The notes under the pieces were generated by a model. That model searched no databases. It was not told the origin of the DNA and saw only the letters and a program-made list of their open reading frames with translations. The position numbers and the translations under genes were made by a program. From positions 739,382 to 761,247 of the forward strand of contig ML976986.1 of assembly GCA_010015675.1 (NCBI GenBank): a stretch of 21,866 nt of DNA, in the 5' to 3' direction. The stretch is from Byssothecium circinans. Its lineage: Eukaryota > Ascomycota > Dothideomycetes > Pleosporales > Massarinaceae. How positions within the stretch are numbered: the stretch's first letter is position 1; every line of letters begins with the position of its first letter. Of the stretch, positions 10,090 through 19,509 are shown piece after piece.

Positions 10090-11292
10090 CACCATATCAT
10101 AGCACCCTGGTTCAACGGCAATATCGTGAATATAATGTAGTTTCTTGAGATGCAAAATCGATATAAGATGTATAGGATCATCGCAGTTGGCTGGCGAAAG
10201 GCCGCGGAAGGTCTCCAAAGTGACCAGCGCAAACCCGTTGCCGCGAAACCAAAAGTCCATGTCCGTTACTAATGCGGCAAACGCTAGGAATATAAAGTTT
10301 GCGCTCCTTCGTGCGCGATGTCTGCATGTGCAGATTTTTCTTCATCCGTAGATTACATGTGACAAACCCATGCGGAAGCAGGATGGATACGTGCCCGTCA
10401 TGGAGCGGTTGGGGTTGGTGTTCCAGAGCCGAATGTAATGAGTGACTGAGTCAGTGCAACACGATTGCTCAAAGAAGAAGAACCATCAGAAGCCTCATGT
10501 TTTGGGTAGCCTTCAGGAAGCATGCCCAGGTGGGACATGCCCACGGTAGTGTTGCAGACCTGTCACTTGTGCTTCTTCCATGTTTCCACGTTCGGCCACG
10601 CTTGAAGCCATCCTAGGCTGATCGTCGCTAGGTTGGCACGTCCTTTCAGGCACGTCCCCCAACCAGAGGATCATACAATAAGTGCCTACGACTCGTTAAA
10701 CTTTCACCTCAATCCTTCATCCATTCCGATAGAGTCAATTCTTAGCTGTTGTACGATTCGAAGACGCGCCTACGAAGTGACCCCCTGAAATATCGTAGGT
10801 CATCATCGCATTTTGGACGAAAGCGGCTGGTCCCACATGAGAATCAACCTCCGATTTACACGCCTTTCTTGATCGATACATCCACTCCTCTTTAGTGTCA
10901 CTTCTCTAGTGGGCTGCAAGCCGGGGCGCCCTTACAACCCTAAAGCTGTGGGCTTTTTTGCTACCCCTAGTAAAGATCGCCAGGGCTTCTTCATCGAAGA
11001 ACCACGGATTCAGCCAAGTGCTATCATTGGCGCGCCAATCGGGGAACGAGCTAGCTTCTGTAATAAGCTCTAGATTCAGCGCCGTCCTAGCGTTGAGGTA
11101 AAGGTAACCTGGACATATCGGGCGGCGCTGGTGTTGGTTGAGACCCTTTGGTACGTTTGTCTTGTCTTCCTTGCAACCTTCGTCATCAGTAGACGCGCTA
11201 CTCAGTGGCTGCCAACAATACCCGATACTTCACTTCCAACCGACATCTTCAGCCCCGTCCACCACATTTTACCCCACCCGAACCCTGGAGGC
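10090..11292. promoter_or_regulatory. 1.2-kb upstream region of the RGS-LOV gene
   Basis: No convincing coding sequence. It contains two CATGCCCA boxes 15 bp apart (10521 and 10536), two GGCACGTCC boxes 14 bp apart (10635 and 10649), and a GATCGATA at 10871-10878. GATCGA is the core bound by the white-collar light-response complex in Neurospora. A possible 5' UTR intron (GTACGT near 11151 to CATCAG near 11190) precedes the ATG. None of these sites is proven; short motifs occur by chance. Confidence 0.35.
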
Positions 11293-14163
11293 ATGACCAT
11301 GTTGACGAAAAAGAAAAGGCAATCGGGCCACGGCGTCTTCTCATCTTTTCAGGTTGCCGCTATCTCTGAGCCCACGAATTTCGTCAAACTGGCCGGCATG
11401 GGCAATGTGACAGGCGTCGATTTGCCGGCGCATAAACAACAGAATGACGGGAGTTCTGTAACCGAACCGCTTGTCGAGGGCTTCCATCAGATCGACTACG
11501 CTGATCAGAAGCCCCCTATACAAGAGCCATCGTCTCCCCCACCTGTTCAAATATCACTCCATCACACACTTGGCAGTCATCCTCCAGAAGCTCCAACAGA
11601 AGAAGACATCGCACCACCACCCCCAGACTTTACTCGAAGAGGTATCCATATACCGATGAGAACTAGGTGAGCTCTTCCCGTGCGAGGCATTCACTTCTTA
11701 CATTCCAGCTAATGCGCTCTCAGCAGCAGCAATCCTGCGAGCATCACTACTCAAAAACGAAGTTGGTTTCGATCTTTAAGCGTCCCATCCCGCTCAATGC
11801 CTGGAACCTCGGAATCAGGTTCACAACATGTGCGCAGCGACACTGATTCAGTCATGTCTTATGAGACCGAGGCATCATCCGTTCTAACAGCCGCGCTTCC
11901 TCCACTACAAGAAAAGGGACCGGATGATTTTGACCGTCTCTCACCCTTGCTCGAAGATGACCCAAAGTCTTTCGATCTACTAGCGCCGAACGAGGGGGAG
12001 GTTTCCAAAGGCTTCAGTCTTGAAGCACGCTCTGAACTAATCTTCTCAAAAGAACATCTAGAGGCAATTTTTAACGACACCCCTTCCCTGCTCAGATTCA
12101 CGGCTTTTTTGAGTATGGCGCGACCCAAGTCAATCCCAATCCTGATCTACTACCTCGATGCGTTGAAAGCGATGCGAGCAGTCAACTACGCCAACGCCGT
12201 CGCGGAGGCACTTGAACCGATTGAAGGTCTGGAGTTCACCCAAACTCCTGCGCGGCCTACAGTCAACGCAGTTCTCGAAGACAAAGCTCGGCAAGCGTTC
12301 GACATCTTGGTTCGCGAAGACCTTCCCGCTTTCGTCACGCAGATCTTCATCCAAGTGGTTAGTGTGAGCATTCAGAAGCGAATCACAGGCAACCTCCCGC
12401 CTTTACTACGTGAAGCTAGCGAGGGTTTGGCTGAGGTGTTCTGCCTCACTGACCCTTCGAGGTCGGACAATCCTATCGTTTTCGCGTCAGAAGGCAAGCC
12501 AATTTTCCCTCAATAAGATGTCAGTGGCTCACACCGACCAGAATTTCATCGCACGACACAGTATGGTGTTAGCTACGCCATTGGACGGAATTGCAGATTC
12601 CTCCAGGGGCCGCGAACAAACCGGGACAGCGTCGCCAGACTGAAGAAAGCTGTGATAGACGGCAAAGAGGTCAGCGAAGTCTTCCTCAATTAGTAAGTCA
12701 GCACACTGTTGAAGATGAACTTTTCTCCTAACATCGCCGACTAGCCGCAGAGACGGGTCTCCATTCATGAACCTCTTGATGATGGCCCCCCTCCTCGACT
12801 CACGAGGCAACATGCGCTACATCATAGGCGCCCAAGTAGATGTCTCCGGTCTCGTCAAAGACCGTACCGAACTTGATGCTCTCCAACGCCTTCTCGACGT
12901 GCAAGATGAGCAGGAGCCTGGAGGAGAATCTAAAGACGAGTTCCGAGAACTCACCGAGATGTTCAATAATTCAGAGCTAGAGACCGTCAGAAAGTACGGC
13001 GGCAATATGCATAAGGAACATGTGGAGGATCAGGATGATCGAACGAGCATGCGTGAGAGCAGACCGAGGGTGCTGATCAAGGATTTGACAAACTATGATG
13101 TTGAAAATACAGCTACAGGCAGTCCCAGACCTGAAGGAAAGTTGGCTGGTGTTTACAAACATGTAAGATGCTTTACCCCTCCCTACCTACTTCTGCCCTT
13201 TCCCCAACAATCACTAACTTTTGGAATAGTATCTCCTCATCCGCCCAGCACCCTCTCTCCGCATTCTCTTTGTGTCTCCCTCTCTCCGCGTCCCCGGCAT
13301 TCTTCAATCCCGCTTTCTCGACCGTATTGGCGGATCGAACCGCGTACGAAACTCCCTCGCCGAGGCTCTATCAGACGGATCCCGCGGTGTAACCGCAAAG
13401 GTCCGCTGGCTCTCTTCCGCAGCCCCAGACCTCGACGTCGACCGCGTAGAAGAAGGGCGACCGCGCTGGATCCATTGCACTCCCCTCCTCGGCCAGTCCG
13501 GCGCAGTGGGAGTCTGGATGATCGTCCTCGTTGACGACGAAAAGATCAGCGTGCCACTCCGTAGGTTCAGAAACGCACCACCCGTCGCAAGCGATACTCG
13601 TCGCCAGCAGCCCCAACGCCCAAACTCCATCGACGCCTCTACAGCCCTTGATATGAGCGATTCCGAATTCGACACAGGAAGTCTGCGCAACCAGCAAAAC
13701 GGACCGTACGTCCCGCGACATTTGGCTACGGAACTGGAGGCGCTGCGGCGTCCTCAGAGCCCACTAAGCAACCGAGCGGATAACCAGCGCGCAACGTATG
13801 CGCCGCGCCCGTACAGTCCTGCGCCCGGAGGCAACAACACCGCAGAGCCAAGTATAAACTCCTTTGCTCTTTAAATATCATCACCTATGCTATATCCGCC
13901 CGCATCGCGGCATCAGCACTTCCTGAAGCGCTGACTTTTTTCTTCTGCACACAGGCAGCGGTACAAGCGGATACGACGATAACCAGAGAATGAGCATGGG
14001 ATCGTCTGCGCCGAGGGTGAGCGAGAGTGGGAGCGTGGGTGGAAGCGGATATGAGTGTGGTGCCAAGGGGTCTTTGTTAGGAGAGGGGTCGAATCAGATT
14101 CTTAAGACGACGAATACCTCCGTGGAAAGGGAGGAGGACATGACCGAGGTATGTGAAGGATGA
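11293..14163 (+). CDS. RGS-LOV blue-light photoreceptor (BcLOV4-like)
   Basis: Exons 11293-11666, 11724-12493, 12542-12692, 12745-13162, 13230-13851 and 13955-14163 give 847 residues with consistent phases. An RGS domain spans about residues 222-338, with a LOV domain at about 358-470. The LOV part shows the flavin-binding signature GRNCRFLQGPRTN, with the adduct-forming cysteine at about C399, plus N431, N441 and the signal-relaying Gln at about 462 (IIGAQVDVSGLV). After the Jalpha-like helix (DALQRLLDVQ) comes a conserved basic/hydrophobic segment (VYKHYLLIRPAPSLRIL) and an unstructured tail. In the known RGS-LOV class, blue light drives binding to anionic membrane lipids and so could bring the G-protein regulator to the membrane. 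No upstream ATG is in frame (11131 is GTG). Intron 2 is GC-AG. The 3' end is uncertain: the frame stops at 14163, but splicing 14149-14212 would continue to 14260. Confidence 0.85.
12494..12541 (+). other. GC-AG intron inside the LOV domain
   Basis: A 48-nt intron of the RGS-LOV gene. The exon ends ...GAAG and the donor reads GCAAGC, matching the AG|GCAAG consensus of GC-AG introns; the acceptor is GACCAG. Splicing joins VFASE to EFHRTTQYG, exactly as LOV domains read. Without splicing the frame ends at a TAA inside the intron (12514-12516). No GT donor in range gives this junction. Confidence 0.75.
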
Positions 14164-14260
14164 TGTCGGCGGTGGGGCGAAGAGGGCGGGAAGCTCGGCG
14201 TTGAGTGCGGAGGTGCTGGCTGATGTGGAGAATATTAGGAAGTTGTTGGGTAAGGTATAA

Positions 14261-14679
14261 ACGTTTTGTATGATTATGTGGGTGGTATTATCGACGGCGT
14301 CTGTTGGGACAACTGTTGGGAGGATCTCTGCTTTTAGTTTCGTTGCCTATGTACCCGTTTTTCGAAATGGTACATAATGTTCCGTGGAAGCGTTTGTTGT
14401 GTTGTCCTCAGCAATGGCTTTTTCCCTTCATATATGCTGTAAAAGGATGGGTATATGCACCCTATCTCCCATATTAGCGAGCTGTAGAACGTATGGGAGG
14501 TTGCAAACATACGCATAATCTCAACCATGTGCATGCGCCTATCGCACCAGGAAGCATCGCATCCTCCCATGGGCCAATCCTCGCTTTATCGCAAGCATCA
14601 CCATCAGCTCCCCATATCATCCCCACCTTCCCCTCCCGCAATTCTTACTTCATAAAACTCCAATCTCGCCCACCACCCC
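14261..14679. other. 3' flank between convergent RGS-LOV and Naa20 genes
   Basis: About 420 bp between the ends of two convergent genes. It should hold both 3' UTRs and polyadenylation signals. Short frames here look like noise and no repeats were seen. Confidence 0.45.
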
Positions 14680-15336
14680 TCACCAAACATCATCGGGACT
14701 AACCTCGAACCCCTCACCTCCCTCCCTAACACACTCATTCTTCCGATCCCGACTCAAGCTCTTCCGCATATCCAGCGCGTCCTCACCATCGTTATAATAC
14801 CCCACCACCTTCCGATAAACACTATACCCCATTTTCCGATACAGTTCCTTGGCTACCGCATTGCTCTCCCTCACAAAGAGATCGACAAACCACGCCTCCG
14901 CCGCATCGCTCGCCTGCTCCAGAGACGTCGACAGCGAGGTTGCGTGACCGAGACGTCGCGCCGTGGGCGATACCGTAAGAGCGGTGATGTGGCCATGCCA
15001 GGGGAGGTAATGGGGGTCCGCGCAGGTCGAGGGAGTGTAGGGGATTGTTGGGGGTGCGTAGGGGGAGGACTCGAGTTTGCCTAGGACTGGGGATTGGGTT
15101 TTGTGTTAGCGATGGGTGAGATTTTGGCCGCGGGGATGGTGGGATGGAATGGCATGGGGGTGTTTACTGTAGCCTTCTATTTGGCCGTCTACGCCTTCGA
15201 TTACACGGCACAGTTCGGGCCATTTGGTGAGGTACTCGAGGTAGAAGCCGATGTTGTAGGTTTCAGTGAGGGGATCCAAGTTCGTGGTTGAGATACGGAC
15301 GAGATCGCAGGCTGTCATGGGCCGGATTGTGGACAT
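14680..15336 (-). CDS. NAA20: N-terminal acetyltransferase B catalytic subunit
   Basis: Two exons, 15336-15168 and 15086-14680, give 191 residues. The 81-nt intron has donor GTAAAC, branch CTAAC and acceptor CCCAG; it splits an Ile codon to make GYILGK. The start STIRPMTACDLVRISTTNLD, followed by PLTETYNIGFYLEYLTKWPE, is the Naa20/Nat3 signature. The GNAT acetyl-CoA loop is RRLGHA (100-105) after ALTVSP, and the C-terminal block RESNAVAKELYRKMGYSVYRKV with DMRKSLSRD is equally typical. NatB acetylates nascent proteins that begin Met-Asp, Met-Glu, Met-Asn or Met-Gln, working at the ribosome with Naa25. Length is close to the human (178) and yeast (195) proteins. Residues 62-82 form a Pro-rich insert before the WHGHITAL strand. 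A diverged copy of the first 26 codons lies at 17017-17095. Confidence 0.93.
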
Positions 15337-15542
15337 CGTGGAGGGTTTTCGGGTGTCTAGAAGCTTGCGAAAATGGAGGCTCGAGAGCTAGAGGGCACGG
15401 AGAGGGTGGATGGTGGGGTGGTGGAAGATCGCAGCTTAAGGAATTCTCCCGTTGGCCAATCGGCGTTTGACGGGAATTACGCTCCACACAGAACCGTCAT
15501 GGTTTACAACTAATTGAATAACTGCATACCACCGTGGTCTTT

Positions 15543-15730
15543 CAATTATATATTAGGATATTTATATAGAGAATTTGCATCATCTGTCGCCTTCATTTGG
15601 ACTACCCTGCTTGCCTATCGTTCCTGCATACATACTTGATACCCATAATCGAAACGCTTGCACCGAGAAGGCTTCCCACTCATAACTTGATACCCATCAC
15701 CGAAACGCTTGTGAAGCTCCACCAACATGC
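15543..15730. repeat. Local repeat block, copy 1, with internal 27-bp direct repeat
   Basis: Two 27-bp units (15634-15660 and 15685-15711) differ at two bases; each begins ACTTGATACCCAT and ends CGAAACGCTTG. The AT-rich sequence before them (TATATTAGG...ATAGAGAAT) and CTCCACCAACATGC after them recur, diverged, at about 16030-16155. The block is therefore an old local duplication of non-coding sequence. Confidence 0.6.
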
Positions 15731-15746
15731 TTGTTTGACGTAAGGG

Positions 15747-15769
15747 CTCTCTACCGTATCGGTGGAGAG
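15747..15769. repeat. Inverted repeat, 10-bp arms
   Basis: CTCTCTACCG, a TAT loop, then CGGTGGAGAG: arms complementary except one T/G position. It lies in non-coding sequence between the two local repeat copies. Its function is unknown; it could be a small foldback or chance. Confidence 0.45.
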
Positions 15770-16029
15770 GCTTTCTAGGTGTCCGTGGTGGGCTAGTCTC
15801 TCGCTTTGTAACAGAGCGATAACTTCAGTAACCCGTCAGTAGGTGAGTCTTTCAGTGTGGGCTCCCGTTCAAGCGTAATCAGCTACCACGTAGTATCGTA
15901 ATCACCTTGCCGTGTTTCCCTCGATATGTAAGAAGACCAATCCTCTTCTATCAACGTTGCGCAGGAGTGTTATTTCTAAACGTAATGGTCACTTTGAAAC
16001 TACGAACACATGCACCAACTTACAACCAA

Positions 16030-16155
16030 TGAAATATATATTTTAGTTGTATGTATAGAGAATATGCTTCATGTGAACCACCCTCCTTGAGTATTGTTCC
16101 TTCACTCATATTTCATATCCATAATCGCAACGCCTCCACCAACATGCCTCCCCAC
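16030..16155. repeat. Local repeat block, copy 2 (diverged)
   Basis: It matches 15543-15730 in order: an AT-rich start with TATAGAGAAT (16053-16062), CTTCAT, a middle of low similarity, then CATATCCATAATCGCAACGC and CTCCACCAACATGC. The 27-bp unit occurs only once here, so copy 1 expanded or copy 2 lost one unit. It lies just 3' of the unrecognised minus-strand gene. Confidence 0.5.
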
Positions 16156-16160
16156 ACAGT

Positions 16161-16911
16161 TCACAAACCTCCCATCGATCCCTCTTCAGCGTCCTTGAGA
16201 AGCGCAGCCTGGCGCCGTTCATTTGCGCGGACGTACTCTCGCACGTTCTTTGGAGCGTCTCTAGAGTAACGCTTAATGCTGGATTCTCGAGGGCGATGCC
16301 AATGGGCTCGGAAACATAACGCAATATCGCCGTAAGAGGCCTGTAGGCGAGAAAAGTACGGCTCGTCCTTATGTTCCAACAAGTGCTTAGGCGCGAGGCT
16401 GACGGCGTTCGCCAGAGCTTCGAAGACTTATCTTTGAAATGTTGGGGTTCCTGGGGAGATAGCCGTCTATCTTTGTAGCTCGTGTCCATGGTGTGTTGAG
16501 TGCAAGTCTGAAACTCTCCTCGTTACCAAACTTGAGATCTTCTGCGTGGACCGCATGTAGGCTTCCAGAGCCGTAGTAATATCTCGCCGTTGACATAAGC
16601 CCGGGAAACGAGACAGTACCAAAGGCACAGGCTGTCACTCCGTCGAGGAGAGCTTCCTGCAGTGCCACGGTGTAGTCATCCATTAAACCAATTCGTGGTC
16701 TACCATCAGGTACACGGGTGGCATCCATATTGAACACCTCCATATGAGATAGGCATATCGTGATGCGGTACACACCTTCGTCCCCGTCACGGTATTCAGC
16801 GTAGACACTGGCAGGTGTCATTGTCGGACAAGTGAAGCTTATGCCTTCGTGGATTGGCAGGTGTTTGAGCCTGGTCCTACACCAGTCTGCGGCTTTCAGA
16901 TACATCCGCAT
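16161..16911 (-). CDS. Unrecognised protein, intron model or frameshifted pseudogene
   Basis: I do not recognise this gene. From the ATG at 16911 (in-frame TAG two codons upstream) a protein-like frame runs past IHEGISFTCP, YRITICLSHMEVF and SARYYYGSGSLHAVHAEDLKF before stopping at 16387. A second protein-like frame, ANAVSLAPKHLLEHKDEPYF to EGSMGGL, runs to the stop at 16161. Two readings join them: a 109-nt intron, 16526-16418, with donor GTAACG and a weak AAG acceptor, giving 213 residues; or a one-base frameshift near 16420-16440 in a pseudogene. There is no signal peptide, membrane segment or HExxH metal motif. It sits between local repeats and a broken Naa20 copy, so decay is possible. 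Confidence 0.4.
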
Positions 16912-17016
16912 CAACTATTCTCTAAATATGACGCAAAACGGGGCTGTGCATGTGTTGAAGATAATTTCCATAGCTGTGCGGGCGTAGTGGTTAACCATTT
17001 CCAAAGGAAGAGCATT

Positions 17017-17095
17017 AGGTTTCGGTTACGGCGTCGAGGTTGGTGGTTGAGATGCGGAGGAGATCGGAGGCGGTCATGGGGCGGATTGTAGATAT
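17017..17095 (-). pseudogene. Truncated paralogue fragment of the Naa20 first exon
   Basis: These 79 bp align without gaps to 15258-15336, the first 26 codons of Naa20, at about 81% identity (15 differences counted by eye). Read on the minus strand it gives STIRPMTASDLLRISTTNLD, then AVTET and a TAA stop. The start Met is ATA here. About half or more of the changed codons are synonymous; the replacements are mild (C to S, V to L, P to A, L to V). Similarity ends abruptly after the Tyr codon, which reads TAA. It is the relic of a paralogous coding gene rather than a fresh copy, and it is not expected to make a protein. Confidence 0.8.
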
Positions 17096-17194
17096 ATCTA
17101 ACCGTGCGCGGTGTAACAAGGCAGCTCCCGCACCTCTGTACACCTCTCAACGACATTCAGTGAACCGTTGTGCAAACATCCAACCGACGTCTCC

Positions 17195-18462
17195 TCACAC
17201 ATGTCTCCACCCCTTCTCATGTATGACCTGCATCTCATTCACCAAGCAAAACTTTCCCGGTTCCACCTCCTTCTGATGCTCCTTCCGCCACCTCTTCACT
17301 CTATTTCCCACGACCCACTCTTTGAGAACCGGACTACTCGTCCATCTCAACAGTCTGTTTTTCCAAATACCCTTGTACACGTCCCAAATACCCATTTCTG
17401 GTATGGCCCTCAGAGCATCAAAGCTCGTCCCATTATACGCAACCCTCACGTTGGGATTGAGGAAAACACCTTTCTTCGTTGACCAGTGGTTATCTGCATG
17501 TATAAGGCAGCATTCTGAGCCTTCGACATGGAATGCCGCAAGCGAGTCTGGTATAGCGCGAAAGCGAAGCGGATTTTCGGCGAGGAAGGGTGCGGCGGGC
17601 ATGGCGACCATCCCGTTCCAGCACGAGGAAACTGGAACCGGCAGATGTCTTTGAGCTGCGTGACGAGACGCTGACGAACGGAAGTATGGATAAGTCTGCA
17701 TCAGGACCTCATGGCCAACTGAATCTCTCAATGCGAATGTGTCGTATATCGCGGGTGGGGCGGTGAAGTCGAGCGAGCAAGCGGCAGCGAATTCACCGTG
17801 GTTCGTATTGAGCAATCGAAGAACGTCTGAGGGCTAAAATCTGTTGTATCAGCAATCATAATGCCATGGCCGGTCAGTAGGAAGCATACCTCGAACACAA
17901 CGTCATTCAAGAATAAAACTGTGTCAAACTTCTGCCCGTTTCTGCCCAACTCCTCCAGGGTAACCAACACTTGATTTCGGAGATTCGCCAAAAATGGTAT
18001 TCTTCTCAGCGCCAGATTCCCGTCCGGGATCTTGATCCATCCCTCACCGGGCTGTTTGGTAATTTCATCATGGTGAGAGACGTCAGAAAGCGTAATCTTT
18101 CTGTCCACCCCTAGGTCGGCCAACGTCAAGTCTAATTCTCGCAGTGCCCCTTTAGTATCATCGTACGATCCACTTTCGAATATAGACACATAGATGTTCG
18201 GGATCCCCAGTTCTGTGACCAGAGCTATGAGTGCGTTACTCCAGCGGTCGCGTAGGAGGCGCCCCGAGTTCCAATGGTGCGCCGCAATGTAGATTCTTTT
18301 CTCGTTTTTGGGTGGCAGTTCAGAGGTGTGCCCGTTAGTCGCTTGTTGGAAGTGTATATTCAAAATGTGGAGAGTATCCCAGACGAAGAGGAGTGCGAGG
18401 AAAAAGCGGAGAAAAGGGTGTCGTAAGAGCCGGTTCAGGGTTCGGTTTCTGTGGATCAGCAT
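17195..18462 (-). CDS. CAP59/CMT1-type glycosyltransferase (GT69, putative alpha-1,3-mannosyltransferase)
   Basis: Two exons, 18462-17890 and 17833-17195, give 403 residues. The 56-nt intron (17889-17834) is GTATGC...TTTTAG in phase 0 and joins LFLNDVVFE to PSDVLRLLNTN. It is a type II membrane protein: a short basic N-terminus, then a signal anchor at about residues 17-34. The CAP59/Cmt1 family blocks are all present: IYIAAHHWNSGRLLRDRW, IYVSIFESGSYDDT, FDTVLFLNDVVF (the acidic, probably metal/nucleotide-sugar-binding motif, near 180-190), SCWNGMVAMPAAPF and SECCLIHADNH. Cryptococcus members build capsule or cell-surface mannan in the Golgi. In ascomycetes the substrate is usually unknown, so the sugar specificity is inference. 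It may contribute to cell-wall or extracellular glycan. Confidence 0.87.
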
Positions 18463-19080
18463 AGCAAGGGCATGGAAATTGAAGATCGGATCAGCGCAAC
18501 GAATAATGACTGGAAGAATTGTAGAAACGCCACGGTAAAGAAATAAATGCAGTCAACGAAAAAGAAAGGAAAGAGGTAAGGGGAAAAGAAAGTGAATCTG
18601 GGCAGACGTCCGCCGCATCTTGGGACAAGCCCGCCATGCCCGCGCACTCCCGCCGCGTAGTGGGCATGTGCATACTTTTGGCTAGCTAAGGCTAACTCAG
18701 CGCTAGGGTGCGAGCTTGAGTCTGGGTGTTGTCGTCTGAGCGCCAATCAGAGTGTGTCTCGAGTCTCGACACTGGCATGTGTTGGCAGCGGGAAGGCCTC
18801 GCGATTTAGTTTCTCAGCGTGCCTTTTAATTAGTTTGAGATTCCTCTCCTTTGTGTAGAAAAGTTCCAAGTACATGCTCATGCAGGAGTTTGTTCCCCGA
18901 AAGCGACGATTGAGATGCGGATGGAGAAGTGTGCACAATGGCTTTTCAGCAATCTATAATAAACTAGGTCAGCTTGGCTTAGTTTCGAAAATAGAAGGCG
19001 CCTCCTTTATTTCCTTGGCGCGATACATTCACCAGATCTGTGTCATACATCTCACAATACCTAGAAACAGCTAAACAGCA
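18463..19080. other. Upstream region of the glycosyltransferase gene
   Basis: No convincing gene. It should carry the promoter of the minus-strand glycosyltransferase; a CCAAT lies at 18743-18747, about 280 bp upstream of its ATG. Base composition turns AT-rich toward 19080, marking the edge of the repeat region. Confidence 0.4.
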
Positions 19081-19509
19081 TAGCTAATGTACTATACATA
19101 GCGCTTTTTTCAAACGCGTCTCAATAGGCGAGTTGGCTTGCGGGTACCCTACCGTACGTAGTACCTCTCGCGGGGCTTTAAATGCTAGCAGTACTATAGG
19201 TAGCACCTATGTTAAAGTCCCCGCTAGGATTCTAGTAGAGCTATGCAGACTATTTATTTATAAAAGCTCTCTTTTATTTTAGCCTTAATACTAACTTCCT
19301 CTACTTTACGAGAGCCTAGCTATAGACGATATCATGGTCTGACTACTACTATTAGGCTTAGCGTTTTAGATGTCTATAATGCATGTGTTAGGGGAAGCGT
19401 AGCTTCCCGCTAGAGGCAATCACCTATAGCGGTTATTTACACCTAAATAGGGCTAGCGTAGATCTATATAGGCAGCCTTTAGCTATAGCTAAAATTAATA
19501 ACTCTTATA
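19081..19509. repeat. AT-rich degraded repeat with foldback structures
   Basis: Dense in TA dinucleotides and stop codons in all frames, as expected of RIP-mutated repeat DNA, but the parent element is not recognised. It contains inverted repeats: ATAGGT-AGC-ACCTAT at 19196-19210; GCGGGGCTTTAA (19170-19181) facing TTAAAGTCCCCGC (19212-19224); and GGGAAGC-GTA-GCTTCCC at 19392-19408. Confidence 0.5.

Noticed and set aside
11131..11292. Hydrophobic N-terminus (LVETLWYVCLVFLATFV) of the RGS-LOV protein
   Set aside because: It starts at GTG, not ATG, and the stretch contains a likely 5' UTR intron (GTACGT...CATCAG). A membrane anchor would be unlike the soluble RGS-LOV class.
16106..16489. 127-codon minus-strand frame overlapping the unrecognised gene
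   Set aside because: A different frame over the same bases reads more protein-like (LAPKHLLEHKDEPYFSRLQASYGDIALCF). This one is probably its shadow.
18456..18938. Short minus-strand frames upstream of the glycosyltransferase
   Set aside because: Low-complexity Phe/Ser-rich translation of a pyrimidine-rich promoter; no domain or homology cue.
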